From positions 1,084,447 through 1,148,446 of the forward strand of contig NZ_JADIKF010000039.1 in assembly GCF_016904945.1 (NCBI RefSeq): a stretch of DNA of 64,000 nucleotides, written 5' to 3'. Below the pieces are notes generated by a model. That model saw nothing but the letters and a program-made list of their open reading frames with translations, was not told where the DNA came from and ran no database searches. The stretch is from Dyella mobilis (GTDB lineage: Bacteria; Pseudomonadota; Gammaproteobacteria; Xanthomonadales; Rhodanobacteraceae). Each line of letters opens with the position of its first letter. Position 1 is the stretch's first letter. Below, piece by piece: positions 38,759 through 47,821 of the stretch. The position numbers and the translations under genes were made by a program.

Positions 38759-39643
38759 TCATTCGATGGGAAGAAAAATATCCACGATGGCTTCGTTCTC
38801 CGGTACGTCGGGAAAGAAGCGGACCCTTTGCAGGTAAAGCGGAAAGTCGCGCGGTTCTTCACCGCTTTGCGGCAGCCATTCGGCGTAGAGATAAGTCACC
38901 GATTGCGGCAGCGTGTCGTCGGACCCTACGTGCCGCAGCACCGCACAGCGGCCGGCGGGAATGGTTTTTTTGACGATGCCGAACGGATTTTCTGCGATGT
39001 CCTGCGTCGTGGCTACGCACAGGTCGAAGCGATAGTCCTGCGGTTCAACCTCGTAAGGGTCATCGTAGAGAATGTTGTAAGTGGCGTGTCTGGCAGGGGG
39101 CAAATGGTTCTGTTTGCGCCACGCGATGAAGTTGCGGATCGAATCACCGATCAGGTTCGGGTCGCCGCGATGCTCGAGCACGGCGACCGGGGTTTCCTGG
39201 AAATCGATCAACTGGACGTGGCGCGGATGTGCGGGCGTGGGCATGGATGCGTTCCTTAGCTGGGCAAGCGGTTGATAGATGGCATGCCAAGGCGTCCATT
39301 GCGGCTGCTTGCGAAACTCGGTGGGCGTCTGCCCCAGGTTTTTCTTGAAAGCACGGGCAAACGATTCGGGGCTGTCGTAGCCGCTGTCCAGTGCAATCTC
39401 GATCACCGGCAGGTCGAGGCGGAAGGCCAGTTGCTGCGAAGCACGCTTGAGCCGGTTCAATTGCACGTATTTGTAGACGCCGACGCCGAAGAGCTCGGAA
39501 AACTGCCGCAGGAAGTGATATTTCGAGCACGCGGCCAGGTCGCCGAGCCGTGCGAGGTCGAGGTCCTCGGCAAGATGTGCGTCGATGTAGTCGAGGACTC
39601 TTTCAAAACGGGCGCGGTAGGTATCGATGGATCGCGGACTCAA
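38759..39643 (-). CDS. AraC-family regulator with GyrI-like effector domain
   Basis: The 294-aa protein has an N-terminal AraC-type double helix-turn-helix (about 10-110; LARLGDLAACSKYHFLRQF, ALDSGYDSPESFARAFKK). A C-terminal GyrI-like/BacT_R effector domain (about 130-290) follows, as in Rob and SoxS-like multidrug regulators. Such proteins respond to small lipophilic compounds. It lies just upstream of the beta-lactamase-like gene on the same strand, 147 bases away, so a regulatory link is possible but unproven. Confidence 0.92.
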   Translation of the reverse strand: MSPRSIDTYRARFERVLDYIDAHLAEDLDLARLGDLAACSKYHFLRQFSELFGVGVYKYVQLNRLKRASQQLAFRLDLPVIEIALDSGYDSPESFARAFKKNLGQTPTEFRKQPQWTPWHAIYQPLAQLRNASMPTPAHPRHVQLIDFQETPVAVLEHRGDPNLIGDSIRNFIAWRKQNHLPPARHATYNILYDDPYEVEPQDYRFDLCVATTQDIAENPFGIVKKTIPAGRCAVLRHVGSDDTLPQSVTYLYAEWLPQSGEEPRDFPLYLQRVRFFPDVPENEAIVDIFLPIE

Positions 39644-39721
39644 CGGCGTTTCTCCTTGGCCAGCGAGAAGTTACTCGCGAAGCCGCCGCGATGCCTGACC
39701 GAAATTGCGCAATCGACGATA

Positions 39722-40294
39722 TCAGCCGCCACGCTGGTAGGTGCCGGTAAGGATTCCCTGCGCCAGCACGTGCTTGCCGATCGCGGCCTCGAGTTGTTGT
39801 CGATCTTCTTCGGCAGGCAGCGCAGGATCGGTGTCGAGCGCATAGACGCGGAACACATAGTGATGCGCAGAACCGCCGGGCGGGCAGGGGCCGCCATAAC
39901 CGGCGCGGCCGAAGTTGTTGAGCCCTTCGCTGGCACCTTCCAGCCGTTTGGACGCGGACGCTGCGCCTTCCTGGAGGTGGTGGGTATCCGCAGGGAGGTC
40001 GTATACGAGCCAATGGGTGAAATCCGATGGGGTATCGGTGTCGTCCATGACGATGGCGTAGCTGCGGGTGCCGGAAGGTGCGCCGGACCACGTGAGGTCC
40101 GGCGACAGGTTGGCGCCGTCGCAGCTGAGTCGCTGGGGTATCGGCTGACCGTTGGCGAAGCTCGCGCTGGAGACGCGCAACGGGCTCGCATTCGATGGCA
40201 TGCCGGGTGGTTGCCGTGCCCATGCCGAAGCGATCGTCAAAAGCACGACGACCATGCCTGCTGCCGCGCGGCTCATCGGTGCGTTCAGTGCCAT
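39722..40294 (-). CDS. YbhB/YbcL-family (PEBP-like) exported protein
   Basis: The 190-aa protein has a signal peptide (about 1-27) and the phosphatidylethanolamine-binding-protein fold. Family motifs are LSCDGANLSPDLTWSG, MDDTDTPSDFTHWLVYDLP and YGGPCPPGGSAHHYVFRVYALD. Bacterial members are thought to bind ligands and, by analogy to the eukaryotic RKIP family, modulate other proteins; the bacterial role is unknown. Confidence 0.92.
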   Translation of the reverse strand: MALNAPMSRAAAGMVVVLLTIASAWARQPPGMPSNASPLRVSSASFANGQPIPQRLSCDGANLSPDLTWSGAPSGTRSYAIVMDDTDTPSDFTHWLVYDLPADTHHLQEGAASASKRLEGASEGLNNFGRAGYGGPCPPGGSAHHYVFRVYALDTDPALPAEEDRQQLEAAIGKHVLAQGILTGTYQRGG

Positions 40295-40427
40295 GGCGGT
40301 TTACCGTTGCCGGGGCGTCTGAGCTTAACGCCAAACCGGCGCTATCCGTGACTCACTTTCATCTGGAATCGGGCAAGTGCGGGGTCGCCACCGTTTCCTC
40401 GACAGCAGAGCGGTGGCGACGAGCTTT

Positions 40428-41651
40428 TTAGAAGCTTGGCTGCTGGGATTGCGCATGGCATTCCAGCGGCAACACCGTCGCAGGCACGGTGCCTCCGCAC
40501 GACCAGCGAATGGCGCCGGCGCTGGAGTAGGGTGTCAGCAGCAGCACGTGGCCTCGCAAGGGAAGCTGGGTAAAGTTGATCGCAAGCGCGCCATTGTCTT
40601 CCAGCTCGATGCTTTCCACTTTCTGGTTGCCCGGGAAACGTGCCACGCCCAGCTGTTGCCACGATGCCGGCCACTGTTGGTGGCCGATGCTGTATTGCTC
40701 GATCGCCTGCCGATACGGCGCGCTTTCGCTCATGGCAAAGGTGACGGTGGCTCGTTCCACATAATTCTGATACGCCGGGATGGCGATTGCGGCCAGGATC
40801 GCGACATAGCAGATGACGATGGCGCCGCCGGCCATCCCCAGCCCGGGAATGCGCGGCAACAGCAGGCTGATGGCGTAGGCGAAAGCGTTGCGTTGACCCA
40901 GCTTGGGCTTGCGCTGCTGGGCCAGCGCACGAAGCCATGCGTGGCGCTTGCTCAGCCAGGGATAGTCGCCCACCAGCTCGTGCAGCGACATCCAGAAACC
41001 CGGCTGGGCTGCGGCACTGTTGCTGTATTCGTCCAGATCGACGGCACGCCAGCGGCGCTTGCCGGCGGCCAACGCCACCAGGCCGTATTGGGCATCTTCC
41101 GGGTTATCGCAAACGGCCAGGCCGTGCCGGTCGCAGGTGTATTCGCGTGCACGCGAATAGGCCGCGCCAAGCAAGGGCAAAAACAATGCGGGGGCGAGGA
41201 TCTTCGACCAGGTCAGATGATGCCGGCGCAGATGTCCAAGCTCGTGCCCGATATAGAAATCCAGCGCACCGGGACGATCTTCCATGCTGTCGACCACATC
41301 CGACAGCAGCACCACGAAGCTGCGGCCAAGAAAACGCGTGGCGAAAGCGTTGAGCACGCCATTGCCGTTGACCAGATACGCTTCGGGCACATCGTCGATA
41401 TTCAACTTGCGCGCGCAGCGATAAATGCGCTGGCACAAGTCCGGCATCTGTTTGGGCGTGATGCGGATGGCATTGCCACGCAAATGCGCGATGAGCGCAG
41501 AGTGTGCCGCCAGTGCAAAAAGCGCGATCAACAAAATGTATGCAAGCAGGGCACCGAACGTGCCCACCAGCAATACGGCCCACATGATGATGGAGAGTAC
41601 CAGCGCGATGGTGCGCAGGGTCGTCTCGTTCCTATAGACGAGTTCGTTCAT
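40428..41651 (-). CDS. M48-family peptidase with pilin-like C-terminal region
   Basis: This 407-aa protein has two N-terminal membrane segments (15-50). An M48/HtpX-like zinc peptidase domain follows, with HELGHLRRHH (about residue 136) and the third ligand in RAREYTCDRHG. After about residue 270 a new hydrophobic stretch IVICYVAILAAIAIPAYQNYVERAT copies the N-terminal helix of type IV pilins (ILAAIAIPAYQNY). It is followed by a small pilin-like globular tail ending with a cysteine pair (SCGG...LECHA). The fusion suggests a membrane protease that handles or mimics pilin-like substrates. The biological role is unknown. Confidence 0.88.
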   Translation of the reverse strand: MNELVYRNETTLRTIALVLSIIMWAVLLVGTFGALLAYILLIALFALAAHSALIAHLRGNAIRITPKQMPDLCQRIYRCARKLNIDDVPEAYLVNGNGVLNAFATRFLGRSFVVLLSDVVDSMEDRPGALDFYIGHELGHLRRHHLTWSKILAPALFLPLLGAAYSRAREYTCDRHGLAVCDNPEDAQYGLVALAAGKRRWRAVDLDEYSNSAAAQPGFWMSLHELVGDYPWLSKRHAWLRALAQQRKPKLGQRNAFAYAISLLLPRIPGLGMAGGAIVICYVAILAAIAIPAYQNYVERATVTFAMSESAPYRQAIEQYSIGHQQWPASWQQLGVARFPGNQKVESIELEDNGALAINFTQLPLRGHVLLLTPYSSAGAIRWSCGGTVPATVLPLECHAQSQQPSF

Positions 41652-41804
41652 ATCCTTATTTCCCCTTGTCGCGCATCCCCCGATGCGCCGGGGCAGTCTA
41701 AAGCACGGAGCGGGCGACGCGCTAGGGAGGTTTCGATCAAATCCACCTGGTTCGGATGCGGCTCGTCCGTCCGTGGACTTTCCCTTCCAGATACTCAGGC
41801 TTGA

Positions 41805-43202
41805 TCAGCGCCACCCCGGCGACAGGCCGAGGAAATGGCGCACGCGCTCGATTCGGCGCAGGCAAAGGTGTTCGGTCAGCCACACCAGTAGCATGGAAAT
41901 GCCGAGCAGCGGGAGAACGATGCCGAGCAAGGTCAGCAATCCGATCAATACGCGCGGGTATTGCGTCTCGATCGATACCGGCGGCGCGCCAAGCACGCCC
42001 GCCGGTCGTCGCCGCCACCACATCACCGCGGCGCTGATGCACATCGTCATCAGCCCCAGCGCGGTAAATACGCCGAGAACCTGGTTGAGCGGCGGAAACA
42101 GAGCGCCTTCGTGAATGGCGATGCCGTAGCCGATGATGCGGTCGAGCAACGGCTTCTGCGCAAAAGCCGTGCGATGCAGGATGGCGCCGGTTGCATCCAG
42201 CTCGATCGTCGTGCGCAGCGGGCGATCGTCGGCATCCGAGCGCGCGGTCCAGTGCGCGGCGTGCATCGACGGTGGTGCGATCAGCACGGGAGGTGCGATG
42301 TGTTGCGCGGCAACGACCGGCAAAAGCCGATCGATCGGCGTGTAGTCGATGCCGGCGACGGCAGGCGCATCGCCCATATCCATGCCGGGCATCGACTCGT
42401 GCATGGCATGGTTTCCCTGGGCCTGGGTGTTTTCCGCTTTGATCTGCGCACGTTCCGATGCGCTGCCGGTAGTCCAGTCCTGCGTCGCAGTGCCGGCTGC
42501 ATAAGTCTGCCGCAGGGAATGCAACGCGCCGCCCCAGAATTTGCTCCACGGCAGGCCGGACAACAACAGCATCAAGGCGAATATCGATACCCACGATCCG
42601 GTCACCGAATGCAGGTCACGCCAGAATGTGCGCCGGCCGTGACGAAGACGCGGATACAAAGTGCCGCCAAGACGTGTGTTGCGCGGCCACCACAAATACA
42701 GGCCGGTGAGCAGCATCAGGATCGTCCACGAAGCGGCAAGCTCCACCAGCATCGAACCGGTGCTGCCTAGCAGCAACTCGCCATGCAGGTAGAAGATCAC
42801 CTTCATGAAGCGGTCGTTCTCGCGCACTACGCCCAGTACCTGCAACGTGGATGGATTGACGAACACGCGGATCACTTCGTTGCCCTGTCCCACCAGCACC
42901 CGCGTGGCCGCCTGCGGCGAAGTCGGCAGTACATAGGTGTTGAGCACCGAGCCCGGCACCGCGCGCAGCGCCGCGGCAATCTGCGCGGAAGCCGGCTGTG
43001 CGGTGGCGAGGGTGACGTGGGCATAGCGCCGTTCCAGCAGCGGCTGCAACTGCGGCTTGAACAGATAGATCAAGCCGGTGGTGGCCAGCCACAGGACAAA
43101 CGGCAGGCAGAACAGGCCGGCATAGAAATGCCAGCGCCAGATCAGGCGATAGACCTGCCGTCCGCGCGTGGTGTCAGAGTTTGAGCTTGAGGCTGGCGAC
43201 AT
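41805..43202 (-). CDS. PepSY-domain membrane protein with Met/His-rich loop
   Basis: The 465-aa PepSY_TM-type protein has four main membrane helices, starting WRWHFYAGLFCLPFVLWLATTGLIYLF, with HGELLLG and LHSVTGSWVS histidines. These proteins are thought to reduce or shuttle metal-bound siderophores or metals. A periplasmic stretch near residue 265 reads HAMHESMPGMDMGD, a methionine/histidine cluster typical of copper proteins. The start MSPASSSNSD at 43202 overlaps the end of the TonB receptor gene by 29 bases. The operon points to copper rather than iron, by inference. Confidence 0.9.
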   Translation of the reverse strand: MSPASSSNSDTTRGRQVYRLIWRWHFYAGLFCLPFVLWLATTGLIYLFKPQLQPLLERRYAHVTLATAQPASAQIAAALRAVPGSVLNTYVLPTSPQAATRVLVGQGNEVIRVFVNPSTLQVLGVVRENDRFMKVIFYLHGELLLGSTGSMLVELAASWTILMLLTGLYLWWPRNTRLGGTLYPRLRHGRRTFWRDLHSVTGSWVSIFALMLLLSGLPWSKFWGGALHSLRQTYAAGTATQDWTTGSASERAQIKAENTQAQGNHAMHESMPGMDMGDAPAVAGIDYTPIDRLLPVVAAQHIAPPVLIAPPSMHAAHWTARSDADDRPLRTTIELDATGAILHRTAFAQKPLLDRIIGYGIAIHEGALFPPLNQVLGVFTALGLMTMCISAAVMWWRRRPAGVLGAPPVSIETQYPRVLIGLLTLLGIVLPLLGISMLLVWLTEHLCLRRIERVRHFLGLSPGWR

Positions 43203-45477
43203 AGGTACGCTGCGGGAAGGGGTGATACAGGAAATATTTTTCGTTGTTGAGATTGTCGACGCCGAGCGACGCCGACCATTGCTCATTGATCCGATAGTTC
43301 ACGCGTGCATCGAACACCAGAAAGCGATCGAACGCGCCGAACACATTGGGCGTGTCGTCGGTATTGTCCAGCGTGGAATATTGCTTGCCGCTGTAACGGC
43401 CGGCCAAGGTGAATGCCCAGGCTGCGTCGGGTCGATAAGTGGCCACGGCGGTAGCGCGCCAACGCGGCACGTAGGGTACGTGCTTGCCGTCGGCGGTGGT
43501 GCCGGCAGCGCTGACGAAGTTTGGATCGGAGAGAATGGTGGAGTCGACGAAGGTGACGCTGCCGGAAAGCTCAAGGCCTTCGAGCAGCACATTGTTTTGC
43601 TGCGCAGCCAGCTCGATGCCGCGGTTGCGCACCTCGCCTACGTTCATGGTGTAGGTAACAGGTACGGCGTAGGCGGGCAGCGTCGAGGTCTGGGCGATCA
43701 GCGCATTGCGCGTGTTCTCCTGGAACAGCGACAACCTTACCGAACCGTCATCGAGTGCGCGTTCCACGGCCAACTCGCCGCTCAGGTCGCGCTCCGGCTT
43801 GAGGTTCGGGTTCGGCGAGGTAAACGTAGAGCCGGTGGAAACGAGTTGATACAGCTCGCCCACGGTAGGAAAACGCAGGGATTTCGCCACCGATCCGGTA
43901 AGTCGCCAGGCGGGCGATACATCCCAGCGCACGGTGGCTTTGGGCGAAAAGCCCGAGGCTTTCTCCATCGGCTGATAGACGGCCGTCTTGCCGCTGAAGT
44001 TGAAACCGTCGCTGGCCTGCCATCGCTCGAAGCGGCCGCCGATGGTCGCCAGCCAATCGGGTGCCCATTGCCACGCATCCTGTAGCCACAAAGCATTAGT
44101 GCGGGTTTTGCCGCTGCCGGCCGAATACAGGCCGGAAACATTGTCCGGGTCCTGCCATGCACGGGTGCCATAGGTGGGATTGGCCAGCGTGTACTGATCG
44201 GCGTGCACGCCGGCGGAAACCTCGTGTTCGCCGCCGTAGCCTTCCGGGCGCCAGGTGCCTTGCAGGTCGGCCGTCGACCAGTTGGTGCCGGCATAGCTAG
44301 CCAGCAATCCGTTTGGCGTGAACGTCGTTCCTGCGAGCACGCCATAAGGCGACCATTGGTCGTCCTTGATGAAGTTGTAGTGGGTGATCACCAGCGAACC
44401 GTCAAAGTTGCCCTTGGTGTCGGTCTTCAACGATGCCGCCTGCATCAAATGGTGTTCGACGATGACGTACGTATTGCTGGCAAAGCCCGATGCCTTGCCG
44501 TAAGTGGGCACGCCGCTTGCGCTGGAGAGATAGGTCTGGTTGCGCGACTGTCCGTCGTTGCTCCAATAGCCCACCCAATAAGCGGCTTGCAGCCACGGGG
44601 TGATGTCGTAGGCGAACTTGCCGTCCAGATTGAGCATGCGCGTGTGCAACAAGCCGCCCGCACCGAGCACGTTGGCCGGCTGGCCCACCTTGTTGAGCGC
44701 GGGAATCGCGCCATTGGTATGGGCCGGGATGGAGCCACTGGTAATGAAGCTCAGTGGCTGGCTGAAACTGTTGGCCGAGTTCGCCCCCACGAACCAGGAG
44801 AACCGGCCGTTCCTGCCGCTGGCCGTGACACTGGTCTTGCTGGTGGCGTAGTTGCCGCGAGTGCCGTAGAGATTGAAAGTCTGCAGCGCTTCGGTCTGCT
44901 CGATGGTCACTTCCGGCTTGTCCGGCGTGCGCGTGACGATGCGCATCACACCGCCCATCGCGTTGCCGGGATAGGCGGCGGAGAAGGGGCCGTAGAGCAT
45001 GTCCACGTGATCGATGTCGTCCGGCGACACCATGCCCCAGCGCGGTGCGCCGATGGTGTTGTTGTTGGCGATCAGTGCGGAGATCGGAATGTCGTCGACA
45101 TACACCAGCGTGCGTGCGCTGGAGTTCACCCCCCAGTCGCGCGTGGCCAGCACCGGCTGCGTATCGCCTTCGTTGCGCTTGCGGATGAATACGCTCGGCA
45201 AATACTTGGCGGCATCTTCCACGTCCAACGCATTGACGGTGTCGTCCATTTGCGCCGCGGTCACGCTGACCTGGGTGGCGGGATAGGCGGGCGTCGTCGC
45301 GGCCGGGTGGCTGGCTTGCGCGGTGACGCTGATGGCGTTGAGCGTGACCGGGTTTTTGCTGGTCGTGGTTTTGCCGGGGACTGGCTCGCTCTGGCTGCTT
45401 TGAGCCATGGCGACGGACGAAGCCAGCACGGCAAGCGGCAACGCGGCAAGCGCGTTGATGCGTGGGGCAATGCGCAT
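43174..45477 (-). CDS. TonB-dependent outer-membrane receptor
   Basis: The 767-aa receptor has a signal peptide (about 1-25, ending VAMAQ). Its plug domain runs about 50-170 with VYVDDIPISALI and ILYGPFSAAYPGNAMGGVMRIVT-type segments. A C-terminal beta-barrel ends in FPQRTYVASLKLKL, with an aromatic-aliphatic ending usual for barrels. It is followed by an overlapping PepSY gene and preceded by a DUF2946-type gene. Together they resemble copper-linked receptor loci (OprC-like). The substrate is inference, because no siderophore genes are seen nearby. Confidence 0.92.
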   Translation of the reverse strand: MRIAPRINALAALPLAVLASSVAMAQSSQSEPVPGKTTTSKNPVTLNAISVTAQASHPAATTPAYPATQVSVTAAQMDDTVNALDVEDAAKYLPSVFIRKRNEGDTQPVLATRDWGVNSSARTLVYVDDIPISALIANNNTIGAPRWGMVSPDDIDHVDMLYGPFSAAYPGNAMGGVMRIVTRTPDKPEVTIEQTEALQTFNLYGTRGNYATSKTSVTASGRNGRFSWFVGANSANSFSQPLSFITSGSIPAHTNGAIPALNKVGQPANVLGAGGLLHTRMLNLDGKFAYDITPWLQAAYWVGYWSNDGQSRNQTYLSSASGVPTYGKASGFASNTYVIVEHHLMQAASLKTDTKGNFDGSLVITHYNFIKDDQWSPYGVLAGTTFTPNGLLASYAGTNWSTADLQGTWRPEGYGGEHEVSAGVHADQYTLANPTYGTRAWQDPDNVSGLYSAGSGKTRTNALWLQDAWQWAPDWLATIGGRFERWQASDGFNFSGKTAVYQPMEKASGFSPKATVRWDVSPAWRLTGSVAKSLRFPTVGELYQLVSTGSTFTSPNPNLKPERDLSGELAVERALDDGSVRLSLFQENTRNALIAQTSTLPAYAVPVTYTMNVGEVRNRGIELAAQQNNVLLEGLELSGSVTFVDSTILSDPNFVSAAGTTADGKHVPYVPRWRATAVATYRPDAAWAFTLAGRYSGKQYSTLDNTDDTPNVFGAFDRFLVFDARVNYRINEQWSASLGVDNLNNEKYFLYHPFPQRTYVASLKLKL

Positions 45478-45640
45478 TGAAAGAGGTTCCGTTGAAAGCG
45501 TTGTCGTTCCGCGTACGGAACAACAACCGATGCACGCATCCACGCGTCGGTCACGGGCAACACCTGCATGCGCAGGCGTAACGCCAGCGCCCGAGTTTCC
45601 CGATACGTGGATGACCATGGCGCCGCAGGCGGGCGCCGGA

Positions 45641-46024
45641 TCAGGTGTTAGCGGTCAACGGAGGTCCGCGTGGATGTGCGCTCAGCAGCGGCGTTGCGGC
45701 AATGCTGCCGGGCTTTGCAATTTGCAGCGAAAGCGCGGGCAGGTCCAGCGGAGCGAACAGTACCGCCAGGCCGGAATCGACCACTGGCGTATGCGTGAGC
45801 AATACGCAGTAGCCGCAGCGAGCGGTAGGGTCGTCCGGATGGTTGGGCGTGCCGGGATGCGGGTGGCCGGCATGGCCTTCGTGCATGGTGCACCCGGCAT
45901 CCATCCCCATCATCGGGGCATCGGCCGGCATAGCGCGGGAAAGCACGGGCATCAGCACGACCAGCGCCATGGCGGCGAGAGCCAGCCATGCCACAAACCG
46001 TCGATGTGATGCGCGCTTCAACAC
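45641..46024 (-). CDS. DUF2946-like exported protein (Met/His/Cys-rich)
   Basis: The 127-aa protein has a signal sequence (FVAWLALAAMALVVLMPVLSRA). The metal-binding stretch is MMGMDAGCTMHEGHAGHPHPG followed by CGYC. This matches the DUF2946 group, small exported proteins that commonly precede TonB receptors and PepSY proteins in copper-related loci. It is the first gene of the three-gene operon, 164 bases upstream of the receptor start. Confidence 0.8.
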   Translation of the reverse strand: MLKRASHRRFVAWLALAAMALVVLMPVLSRAMPADAPMMGMDAGCTMHEGHAGHPHPGTPNHPDDPTARCGYCVLLTHTPVVDSGLAVLFAPLDLPALSLQIAKPGSIAATPLLSAHPRGPPLTANT

Positions 46025-46201
46025 GCTTGGATCCCTTGCTGTCGTACAGGCCTGGAGTAGGCTCCAGACATGATGACATCAAAGTACGAAAAGGTCACGT
46101 GGCAGGGTGCCGCGTCCGCGTGGCGAGCGTGATGGAAAAGGGCTTTGCGCAAGGGAAAACCGCTGCTGCGCCGGCACCCTGGGGAAGGTTTGCCGAAGAC
46201 A

Positions 46202-46230
46202 TACCTGGGCACGGTTACCGTGCCCAGGTA
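46202..46230. terminator. Perfect 13-bp palindrome after dbpA
   Basis: TACCTGGGCACGG-TTA-CCGTGCCCAGGTA is exact over both arms. It lies about 100 bases past the dbpA stop and upstream of the DUF2946-like gene. There is no T run, so it may be a factor-dependent terminator, an mRNA-stabilising hairpin or an operator. Confidence 0.45.
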
Positions 46231-46330
46231 CGGCCCCTGTTCCCAACTGGTACTTAAATTAACTCGAACTGTCTGAGGATGTGCGTGCGAGTTGTGAAGC
46301 TTCGGTGAGCGGTCATTTCACGCATCGCCG

Positions 46331-47707
46331 CTACAGTGTCCTGATCCGGAAATTGCGACCCTTGACCTTGCCGCTGCGCAGACGCTCCAGCGCCTTGTTT
46401 GCCAGGTCGCGGCGGATGGCGACGTAGGCGCGAGTCGCGAAAACGTCGATCTTGCCGACATCGTCGGCTGTAAGGCCGGCATCACCGGTGAGCGCGCCAA
46501 GAATGTCGCCGGGGCGGAGCTTGTCCTGGCGCCCGGCATCGATCACCAGGGTTTTCATCGGTGCCAGATTCAGCGTCTTGCCGCGTGGGGCCCCCAGCTT
46601 CAGCGGATGCCACCCCAGCGGCGTACCCAGCACCTGTTCGATGTTGTCTGCCTTGGGTTTCTCCCTGGGCGTGCACAGCGCGATGGCCAGACCCGATTGG
46701 CCCGCGCGTCCGGTTCGGCCAATGCGGTGCGTATGCGTGTCGGGGTCGTGTGCGATGTCGTAGCTGATCACCAACGGCAGCCCGGCAATATCCAGTCCGC
46801 GGGCGGCGACGTCGGTGGCGACCAGCACGGCGCAACTGCGGTTGGCGAAACGCACCAGCACTTCGTCGCGGTCGCGCTGCTCCATGTCGCCGTGCAGGGC
46901 CAGTGCGGAAAAACCGCGGCGGTCCAGCTCTTCGGCCACGGCGTCCACGTCACGCCGCATGTTGCAGAACACGAGTGCGTGCTGGCCGCGTTCGCCGCTG
47001 AGCAACTGGGCCAGTGCGTCGAGCTTGCGTGCCGGCTCCACTTCGATGAACTGCTGCTCGATCGCCGGTCTGGTTTCCGCCGGCGCATCTACCGTCACTT
47101 CCACCGGATCGCGTTGCAGGCGCCGGCTCACCTCGCGGATTTCGTCCGGATAGGTGGCCGAAAACAGCAAGGTCTGATGATGCTTGGCGATGCGCTTGAC
47201 GATGTCGTCGATCGCTTCGCTGAAACCCATGTCCAGCATCCGGTCGGCTTCGTCCAGCACCAGCACGCTGATGCCGCCGCCGTGCAGGCTGCCGCGCTTG
47301 AGGTGTTCCTGCACGCGGCCGGGCGTACCCACCACGATGTGCGGATCATGCGCGAGCGAAGCCAACTGCGGACCCAGCGGCATGCCGCCGCACAAGGTCA
47401 GCAGCTTTACATTGGGGATGTTCGCGGCGAGCTTGCGGATCGCTTTGCTGACCTGGTCGGCCAGCTCGCGGGTGGGGCAAAGCACCAGGGCCTGCAGGCG
47501 GATCGTTTCCACTTGCAGCGATTGCAGCAGGCTCAAGCCGAAGGCGGCGGTCTTGCCGCTGCCGGTTTGTGCCTGGGCGATCACATCGCGGCCTTCCAGC
47601 ATGGCGGGCAGGCTTTGCGCCTGGATCGGCGTCATCTGCTCGTAGCCGAGCGTTTCGACGCTGGCGAGCAGGGCGGGTTTGAGCGGGAGTACGTGAAAGG
47701 CAGTCAT
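46331..47707 (-). CDS. dbpA: DEAD-box ATP-dependent RNA helicase DbpA
   Basis: The 458-aa DEAD-box helicase acts in late 50S subunit assembly through 23S helix 92. Motifs in order are the Q motif, AQTGSGKTAAF (I), PTRELADQV, TPGRV, DEAD (in LVLDEADRMLD), SAT, and HRIGRTGRAGQSG (VI). The C-terminal DbpA RNA-binding domain (about 385-458) ends FRIRTL. The ATG at 47707 is chosen; the longer open frame upstream is not coding. It is divergent from the panE-like gene. Confidence 0.94.
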   Translation of the reverse strand: MTAFHVLPLKPALLASVETLGYEQMTPIQAQSLPAMLEGRDVIAQAQTGSGKTAAFGLSLLQSLQVETIRLQALVLCPTRELADQVSKAIRKLAANIPNVKLLTLCGGMPLGPQLASLAHDPHIVVGTPGRVQEHLKRGSLHGGGISVLVLDEADRMLDMGFSEAIDDIVKRIAKHHQTLLFSATYPDEIREVSRRLQRDPVEVTVDAPAETRPAIEQQFIEVEPARKLDALAQLLSGERGQHALVFCNMRRDVDAVAEELDRRGFSALALHGDMEQRDRDEVLVRFANRSCAVLVATDVAARGLDIAGLPLVISYDIAHDPDTHTHRIGRTGRAGQSGLAIALCTPREKPKADNIEQVLGTPLGWHPLKLGAPRGKTLNLAPMKTLVIDAGRQDKLRPGDILGALTGDAGLTADDVGKIDVFATRAYVAIRRDLANKALERLRSGKVKGRNFRIRTL

Positions 47708-47821
47708 GCGACATGATCGCATGGTTGTCCAGCGACCCGGCACAGAGGCACAGGATGACTGCAAAAGCGCGGGCGTGTCGGATAATGCAGCAGGCTTTTT
47801 TGCAGCACGAGGAAACGCATC

